Below are positions 6,233 to 10,987 of a stretch of DNA of 10,987 nucleotides, one piece after another. The translations under genes and the position numbers were made by a program. Every line of letters begins with the position of its first letter. Position 1 is the first letter of the stretch. The notes beneath the pieces are model-generated. The model had not been told where the DNA came from, did not search any database, and was given only the letters and a program-made list of their open reading frames with translations. This stretch comes from Pelotomaculum sp. UBA5255. Its GTDB lineage: Bacteria > Bacillota > Desulfotomaculia > Desulfotomaculales > Pelotomaculaceae. Where the stretch lies: the NCBI GenBank assembly GCA_002408725.1, contig DHTR01000017.1:1-10987 (forward strand), read 5' to 3'.

Positions 6233-7093
6233 ATGAACGGCCGAGAAAGAGTTTGGTCTGCCTTGAAAAAAGGAACGTTAGATAGGCCACCCAAGGGAGA
6301 AATTTTAATAACCGATGACTTTATTAAAAAGTTTCCCGGCAACGATTTAGAAGCAGTTGTAACTTGTATCAATGCTGATTTAGTGACTCTACCGGTGGAT
6401 AAGTCATTTTCAAAGCATCAATGGAGACGCTGGTGTAGTAAGGATTACTTTATTTTTGGCTTCGTGCAGGGACCATTCAACACAATATTAAGCCAAATTG
6501 GCTGGCGTAACTTATCACTCTTAATTGTAAAAAAACCCTGGGAAGCAGAAAAATTAATGTGTGAGCTGGTCAGCAGCTTCTTACCGCAAATTAATTCAGC
6601 CCTGGATTGCGGGTGTGACGGAATTGTTATCGCAGATGATTTAGCGGGTAACCAGGGCCTGCTGGTATCCCCGGCCTTTTTGGAGCAATATTATTTTCCG
6701 CTTATAGCTGCTCTTTTGGCAAAATCAAACTGTGAAAATGTCCCGTTTTTATTTCACTCGGATGGCAATATAGCTGGTGTTGTGCCAGGGCTTTCGCAAA
6801 TAGGGTTTTGGGGAATCCAGTCTTTGCAGCCCTCCGTCGGTTTAAAAGCAACAAGTTTTCCTGAGGAATTGATGGGCAACTGGTGTTTTTGGGGGAATTT
6901 TGAATTTGAAAACTTTATTGAACTAAAAACTGCCTTGCAAGTAGAAAAGGAAGTATTCGCTACATTAAAAAGCTGGTCCGGAACACCTGGTTATATATTT
7001 GGTTCTTCCGGGGGGTTATATCACGGTCTGAATCCTGAAACAGTTAAAATGGGTTACGCGGCAGTAGATAGATGGGGTTCTTGTAATAAGTAG
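6233..7093 (+). CDS. UroD-fold protein lacking the zinc cysteines (H-S-D variant)
   Basis: At 286 residues this is shorter than the other two UroD-fold proteins here. The N-terminus R-E-R-V-W-S-A-L...D-R-P-P is the superfamily's. Where MtaA-type enzymes have H-x-C it has H175-S-D177-G-N, and near the C-terminus, where the third zinc Cys is expected, it reads G-S-S-G-G-L-Y-H-G. It therefore lacks the classic H-x-C...C zinc site. Such short H-S-D-G proteins are commonly encoded beside corrinoid proteins (from memory) and may be the substrate-side demethylase or use a different metal site. AAAGGTGGA (6212-6220) lies 12 bases before ATG 6233, a long spacing. The corrinoid protein gene follows after 16 bases, so the two are probably partners. 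Biosynthetic UroD activity is unlikely. Confidence 0.75.
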   Translation: MNGRERVWSALKKGTLDRPPKGEILITDDFIKKFPGNDLEAVVTCINADLVTLPVDKSFSKHQWRRWCSKDYFIFGFVQGPFNTILSQIGWRNLSLLIVKKPWEAEKLMCELVSSFLPQINSALDCGCDGIVIADDLAGNQGLLVSPAFLEQYYFPLIAALLAKSNCENVPFLFHSDGNIAGVVPGLSQIGFWGIQSLQPSVGLKATSFPEELMGNWCFWGNFEFENFIELKTALQVEKEVFATLKSWSGTPGYIFGSSGGLYHGLNPETVKMGYAAVDRWGSCNK

Positions 7094-7109
7094 AAAAGGG
7101 GCAAAAGAA

Positions 7110-7763
7110 ATGGTTGATGCAAAAAAAGAATTGCTTAAGGATTTATCGGACTCTATTGTGGAAATGGACGAAGAAAAAGCTGTAAAAACAGCCCGGGTTT
7201 ATATTGAACACAATTATGAGCCTTATGAAGCAATCGCTTCCGGGTTGGCCCACGGCATGGGAAGAGCGGGTAAATTGTATGAAGAAGAAGAGTACTATAT
7301 TCCAGAGTTATTGATGTGTTCAGATGCCTTGTACGCAGGCATGGATGTTGTCAAACCTCATTTATCCAAAACTGCAAGCGAACAAAAATATAAGGCTGTC
7401 ATTGGCGTGGTTGAGGGTGATACGCACGATATAGGTAAAAACCTGGTAAAAATCATGATGGAAACCGCAGGCTTTGACGTTGTTGATTTAGGCAGGGATG
7501 TTCCTCCTATTGATTTTGTAAAAACAGCCCAAGAAATTGGTGCAAATATTATCGCCTTATCCACTCTAATGACAACAACTATGGATGGAATGGAACAAGT
7601 TATTAAACTCTTGCCGGAATGTGGCCTGAGGGGCAAAGTTAAAGTTATGGTAGGTGGAGGACCAATATCACCGAACTATGCGAAAAAGATTGGGGCGGAC
7701 GGTTATGCGCCGGATGCTTTGAAAGCGGCAAAGCTGGCTAAATTGCTGGTTCAGGAGGGATAA
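7110..7763 (+). CDS. Methyltransferase cognate corrinoid protein, MtaC-like
   Basis: This 217-residue protein carries the methyl group on a bound corrinoid. Residues 1 to about 88 form the helical cap domain, with G-L-A-H-G-M-G and P-E-L-L-M-C-S-D-A. Residues about 92-217 form the Rossmann-like B12-binding domain. It has G-D-T-H-D-I-G-K-N with H106 as the lower axial cobalt ligand, S-T-L-M-T-T-T-M, and V-G-G-G-P. Length and motif order match the MtaC/MtbC/MttC group. AAGGGG (7096-7101) lies 8 bases before the ATG. It is the only corrinoid protein in the window, so all three UroD-fold proteins may act on it. It is cytoplasmic. The substrate-side specificity is not set by this protein. Confidence 0.92.
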   Translation: MVDAKKELLKDLSDSIVEMDEEKAVKTARVYIEHNYEPYEAIASGLAHGMGRAGKLYEEEEYYIPELLMCSDALYAGMDVVKPHLSKTASEQKYKAVIGVVEGDTHDIGKNLVKIMMETAGFDVVDLGRDVPPIDFVKTAQEIGANIIALSTLMTTTMDGMEQVIKLLPECGLRGKVKVMVGGGPISPNYAKKIGADGYAPDALKAAKLAKLLVQEG

Positions 7764-7797
7764 GCTATCGTTAAAAAGAGAGCTGAGGTGAATTCCG

Positions 7798-8829
7798 TTG
7801 TTGACGTCTAAAGAAAGGCTCAGGTTAACTCTGGCTAAAAAACCGGTGGATCGACCTCCATGTATTTGCCCGGGCGGCATGATGAATGCGGCCGTAGAGG
7901 AAGTAATGGATCTTTCAGGTAACAAATGGCCTGAAGCACACAGCAATTCAGAATTAATGGCCGGACTTGCGGCGGGTATCTACGAGCAAGGCGGTTTTGA
8001 AAACTTTGGTGTCCCTTTTTGTATGACTGTGGAGGCGGAAGCAATGGGGGCCGAGGTTTTTTTGGGGACGAAGGTCAATGAACCTAGAGTTGCCTCCTAT
8101 CCTTTGCAAGTTGTGGAAGATTGGAGAAAATTAAAAAATATAAATCCGGGAGAAGGCCGGATTAAGGTTGTTCTGGATGCTATTAAAATCCTACGGGATA
8201 AAAATCCGCAAGTACCGTTGGTGGCCAACCTGGTGGGGCCAATCAGCCTTGCTACATCTTTAATTGAACCCACTATTTTTTATAAAGAAATGCGTAAAAA
8301 ACCACAGGTAGTTCATGACATGATGATGATTATTACAGAAAATCTAATTGCCTTTGGTAAAGCCCAACTGGAGGCAGGCGCAGATGTGCTCACCGTCTCT
8401 GAACCTTCCGGTACCGGAGAGATCCTGGGTCCGGCTTTGTTTCGAGAATTTTCCGCTCCCTATTTGAATCAAATTATCGAAGCTCTTAAGGACTATGCAG
8501 GGTTGGGCACAATCATTCATATTTGTGGCCGGTTGAAAAGTGTTTACCGGGAATTAAAAGACTTAAAGTGTGACGCAATAAGCGTGGATGCCATCACCAG
8601 TATAGAAAAAGTGGTTGAGAACTTGCCAGGCAAAGTAATTATGGGAAACCTGAGCACATATGCCCTGGAGTATAAATCTCCCCTGGGGATTAAAAACATG
8701 GCTGAGAATTGTTTACTCAGCGGAGCAAAAATATTGGCCCCGGCCTGCGGAATTGGTCCAAGAACTCCTTTGGTTAACATTCAAATGATGCTGGAAGCAG
8801 CTAAAGAACACAACCTGAACGGGGTGTAG
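7798..8829 (+). CDS. UroD-fold corrinoid methyltransferase, MtaA/CmuA-type (complete zinc site)
   Basis: A 343-residue protein with the intact zinc signature H241-x-C243 (H-I-C-G) and C317 (A-C-G-I-G-P-R-T-P), as in MtaA/MtbA and CmuA. S-E-P-S-G-T-G and F-R-E-F-S-A-P-Y-L precede the zinc site and are shared with the 361-residue protein at 3343, so the two are paralogues. The start is TTG 7798, followed by a second TTG codon; GAGGTG (7785-7790) lies 7 bases upstream and no ATG or GTG is better placed. It sits between the corrinoid protein and its activator, with 5 bases to the activator gene. Likely role: methyl transfer between the corrinoid protein and a thiol-like or other acceptor, or from substrate to corrinoid. 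The direction cannot be told from sequence. Confidence 0.87.
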   Translation: MLTSKERLRLTLAKKPVDRPPCICPGGMMNAAVEEVMDLSGNKWPEAHSNSELMAGLAAGIYEQGGFENFGVPFCMTVEAEAMGAEVFLGTKVNEPRVASYPLQVVEDWRKLKNINPGEGRIKVVLDAIKILRDKNPQVPLVANLVGPISLATSLIEPTIFYKEMRKKPQVVHDMMMIITENLIAFGKAQLEAGADVLTVSEPSGTGEILGPALFREFSAPYLNQIIEALKDYAGLGTIIHICGRLKSVYRELKDLKCDAISVDAITSIEKVVENLPGKVIMGNLSTYALEYKSPLGIKNMAENCLLSGAKILAPACGIGPRTPLVNIQMMLEAAKEHNLNGV

Positions 8830-8834
8830 CATCA

Positions 8835-10643
8835 ATGTACTGTCTGAATATAAGGGGTCAAGAAACTAAGCACTTTTTTAACGGAAGTACCGGTTTATTA
8901 GAGATGCTGCATAAAAACAAGATCGTTTTAGAAACCCCCTGTAACGGCAAAGGTATCTGCGGTAAATGCAAAGTCCGAATCATCAGTGGGATAGTCAACA
9001 AGCCAACGGCAGAAGAGCTTGAAAAGCTAACCCAAAAGGAATTGGAGCAGGGATTTCGTCTGGGTTGCATGCTGGAACCAGCAAGTGACCTGCTCGTGGA
9101 ACCACCGGTTGAAAGCTATCAAAAGAATAAAATCTTAACTGACGGTGTTACGCCGGATTTTAAAATTAACCCCGTTGTTACCAAGAAAGTTCACTATATT
9201 GATCGACTGGCGATGGAAAATATCCATTCTTATCAAGACCTCTTGTACAGTCTTTTTGAAAACCCGCCTTCCATAGAGGACCCGGATATCTTAAGAAGAT
9301 TGCCGGAAATATTTAGTTTTGATCAAATTACAGCCATTTATAACGGGGATAAAATTATCGGGGTTGAGCCTGGTGACACCAGTGAGCAAACCTATGGCCT
9401 GGCCATTGATCTCGGAACCACCACCGTTATCCTGACCCTGGTTGACTTACACAAGGGTCAGGAAGTCGGGACTGAAAGCGAGATCAACCCACAAAAAGAC
9501 TACGGTTTGGATGTCTTGTCCCGTATCGATTTCGCTGCGCGTAACGATAACGGTTTAGCCCTGCTGCACGATATAATCATTAATTGTCTCAATCAGCTGA
9601 CCGACAAGTTATGCAGTAAATACAACCTGCCGGTGGAAAGAATTTATGACATTACGGTATCCGCTAACGCCACCATGATGCATTTGTTCCTGGGCGTAAA
9701 CCCTGGTTCTATTGGTAAAACACCGTACACACCGGTTTTTTCAGGTCCCCAACAATTTTCAGCAGCCTCGTTGGGGCTAAAAAGTTCACCCTTTGCCAGG
9801 GTGTATTGTTTAGCTGGTATTTCCGGTTATATCGGATCTGATATTGTGTCAGGCATATTAGCTTCAGAATTGGACCGGACCAAGAAAACCGCGTTGTTTA
9901 TTGATATTGGTACCAATGGGGAAATTGTCTTGTCCAAAGGTGGTCAATTATTTTCTTGCTCTTGTGCCGCCGGTCCGGCTTTGGAAGGAATGAATATCAG
10001 CAGCGGGATGAGAGCAGCGAAAGGCGCTATTGAGGGAATTGAAATCAGGGGAAATGAAATTTCTTTGCGGATAATTGATGATGTTAGCCCGGTGGGAATT
10101 TGCGGCAGTGGTATTCTGGATGCGGTTTCTGAATTATTAAGGGTAAAACTGATTGGCAAAACAGGGCGGTTAAAAAAGAAAGCAGAATTGGAAAAGGAAA
10201 AAGCTACTGAGGGCCTAACGAAGTATTTATCTGAGGAAAACGGTAAAAGAAAAATTTACCTTGGCTCAAATTCAGAGCTAATTAGTATCACACAGGACGA
10301 TATCCGGCAGGTGCAATTAGCAAAAGGAGCAATTTCCTCCGGTTTTTATGCTCTCCTGGAATTAGCGGAACTAGAAATGCAGGATTTAGATGAAGTCATT
10401 ATCGCAGGACAGTTCGGCAAACATTTAAAGGTTGATAGTTTGGTTGGGGCAGGGATTATTCCGGCTAATCTAAAGGAAAAGATTCGTTATATTGGTAATT
10501 CATCTAAAGCCGGAGCCCTGATGTGTTTATTATCACAGGAAGCTAGAAAAAAAACAGAAGAGGTGCCCAAACGCATTCATCATTTCGAGTTATCGACCAA
10601 ACCTGGCTATGAAAAATTGTTTACCAGGTGCTTATCCTTTTAA
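8835..10643 (+). CDS. Reductive activator of corrinoid proteins (RACE, RamA-like, DUF4445)
   Basis: A 602-residue ATP-dependent activator that returns inactive Co(II) corrinoid to Co(I). The N-terminal 2Fe-2S ferredoxin domain has C36-x5-C42-x2-C45 and C78 as ligands. A linker runs from about residue 95 to 185. The ASKHA-type ATPase/DUF4445 domain fills the rest, with phosphate loop A-I-D-L-G-T-T-T (190-197), the second loop I-D-I-G-T-N-G-E (356-363) and I-A-G-Q-F-G-K near the C-terminus. This is the bacterial layout with an N-terminal plant-type ferredoxin, unlike methanogen RamA, which has C-terminal 4Fe-4S clusters. Length is usual for the family. GGGGTG (8820-8825), inside the end of the upstream gene, is the Shine-Dalgarno for ATG 8835. 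Its client should be the MtaC-like protein of the same operon. The electron donor is not known. Confidence 0.92.
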   Translation: MYCLNIRGQETKHFFNGSTGLLEMLHKNKIVLETPCNGKGICGKCKVRIISGIVNKPTAEELEKLTQKELEQGFRLGCMLEPASDLLVEPPVESYQKNKILTDGVTPDFKINPVVTKKVHYIDRLAMENIHSYQDLLYSLFENPPSIEDPDILRRLPEIFSFDQITAIYNGDKIIGVEPGDTSEQTYGLAIDLGTTTVILTLVDLHKGQEVGTESEINPQKDYGLDVLSRIDFAARNDNGLALLHDIIINCLNQLTDKLCSKYNLPVERIYDITVSANATMMHLFLGVNPGSIGKTPYTPVFSGPQQFSAASLGLKSSPFARVYCLAGISGYIGSDIVSGILASELDRTKKTALFIDIGTNGEIVLSKGGQLFSCSCAAGPALEGMNISSGMRAAKGAIEGIEIRGNEISLRIIDDVSPVGICGSGILDAVSELLRVKLIGKTGRLKKKAELEKEKATEGLTKYLSEENGKRKIYLGSNSELISITQDDIRQVQLAKGAISSGFYALLELAELEMQDLDEVIIAGQFGKHLKVDSLVGAGIIPANLKEKIRYIGNSSKAGALMCLLSQEARKKTEEVPKRIHHFELSTKPGYEKLFTRCLSF

Positions 10644-10663
10644 TTAAAAGAAAGGGGAATTTG

Positions 10664-10987
10664 ATGAAATCAAAGGCTCACATCAAGGTAGGGGTTTGCG
10701 GTAATGTAGCAGATGTTGTGGCTGTTTGCCTCGGCAGAAGGCAATTATCCACTCTGGAGATCAGCAGCAGTTGCAAAACTATACAAGCGCTGGCAGAAAA
10801 AGTTCAACAGGTTAATGGTATGCATGAAATCAAATATGGTTTTGAAGGGGTGATTTTTAGCGAGGCGCGGAAGCTTATTAAAGCATGTTGCGCCGGTTGT
10901 ATTGTTCCAGCCGGTATTTTTAAAATAGTGCAGGTAGCCAACGATTTAGCACTGGCGAAAGACGCAGAAATTAGCTTCATTGTGGAG
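10664..10987 (+). CDS. Small Cys-rich protein of the corrinoid operon (3' partial)
   Basis: The frame starts at ATG 10664, after AAAGGGG (10651-10657), 20 bases past the activator stop, and is still open at the window end after 108 residues. It begins with a beta-strand-like stretch V-G-V-C-G-N (C12) and has further cysteines at 22, 37, 75, 76 and 79, the last three as C-C-A-G-C-I-V-P. The end, I-V-Q-V-A-N-D-L-A-L, looks helical. It reminds me of the DUF6951-type small proteins found beside corrinoid methyltransferases, but that is from memory and not firm. Function unknown. The Cys set could bind a metal or cluster. Its place in the operon suggests a role in corrinoid-dependent methyl transfer or in delivery of cofactor or electrons. 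Confidence 0.6.
   Translation, partial: MKSKAHIKVGVCGNVADVVAVCLGRRQLSTLEISSSCKTIQALAEKVQQVNGMHEIKYGFEGVIFSEARKLIKACCAGCIVPAGIFKIVQVANDLALAKDAEISFIVE

Overview
The window looks like a piece of chromosome from a strictly anaerobic, low-to-moderate-GC bacterium of the Bacillota, for example an acetogen or a Peptococcaceae- or Sporomusaceae-like organism. This rests on purine-rich Shine-Dalgarno sites, frequent GTG/TTG starts, and a corrinoid methyl-transfer gene set with its ATP-dependent reductive activator. The species cannot be told from the sequence. Every gene I can support is on the + strand.

Left part (1-3254), transport. The end of a TauC/SsuC-like ABC permease, cut by the window edge, is followed by a small four-helix membrane protein that resembles DUF4418. 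A hairpin region (1096-1190) with a terminator-like structure comes next. An FtsX/MacB-type permease and a LolD/MacB-type ATPase follow and overlap or nearly abut. The DUF4418-like protein and the FtsX-type permease both carry cysteines predicted to face outside.

Right part (3343-10987), corrinoid-dependent methyl transfer. Three proteins of the uroporphyrinogen decarboxylase (UroD) fold are encoded here. The 361-aa and 343-aa proteins have the full H-x-C...C zinc signature of MtaA/CmuA-type methyltransferases. The 286-aa protein has H-S-D instead and lacks the distal Cys. With them are one MtaC-like corrinoid protein, one RamA-like activator (2Fe-2S domain plus ASKHA/DUF4445 domain), and the start of a small Cys-rich protein. 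A plausible working scheme is that one UroD-fold protein demethylates an unknown substrate onto the corrinoid protein, another moves the methyl group to an acceptor, and the activator rescues the cobalt when it oxidises to Co(II). No MtaB-, MttB- or pterin-binding-type methyltransferase is visible here, so substrate and acceptor stay unknown.

Middle part (4488-6165). Between the first and second UroD-fold genes lies a visibly more AT-rich block of three translationally coupled genes: a membrane-anchored or exported protein of unknown function, a NapH-like membrane iron-sulfur protein, and a 71-residue hydrophobic peptide with a C-x3-C-x2-C-x3-C motif. It looks like an inserted redox or metal module and is the most unusual part of the window. 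No RNA genes, CRISPR arrays, insertion sequences or riboswitches were recognised.
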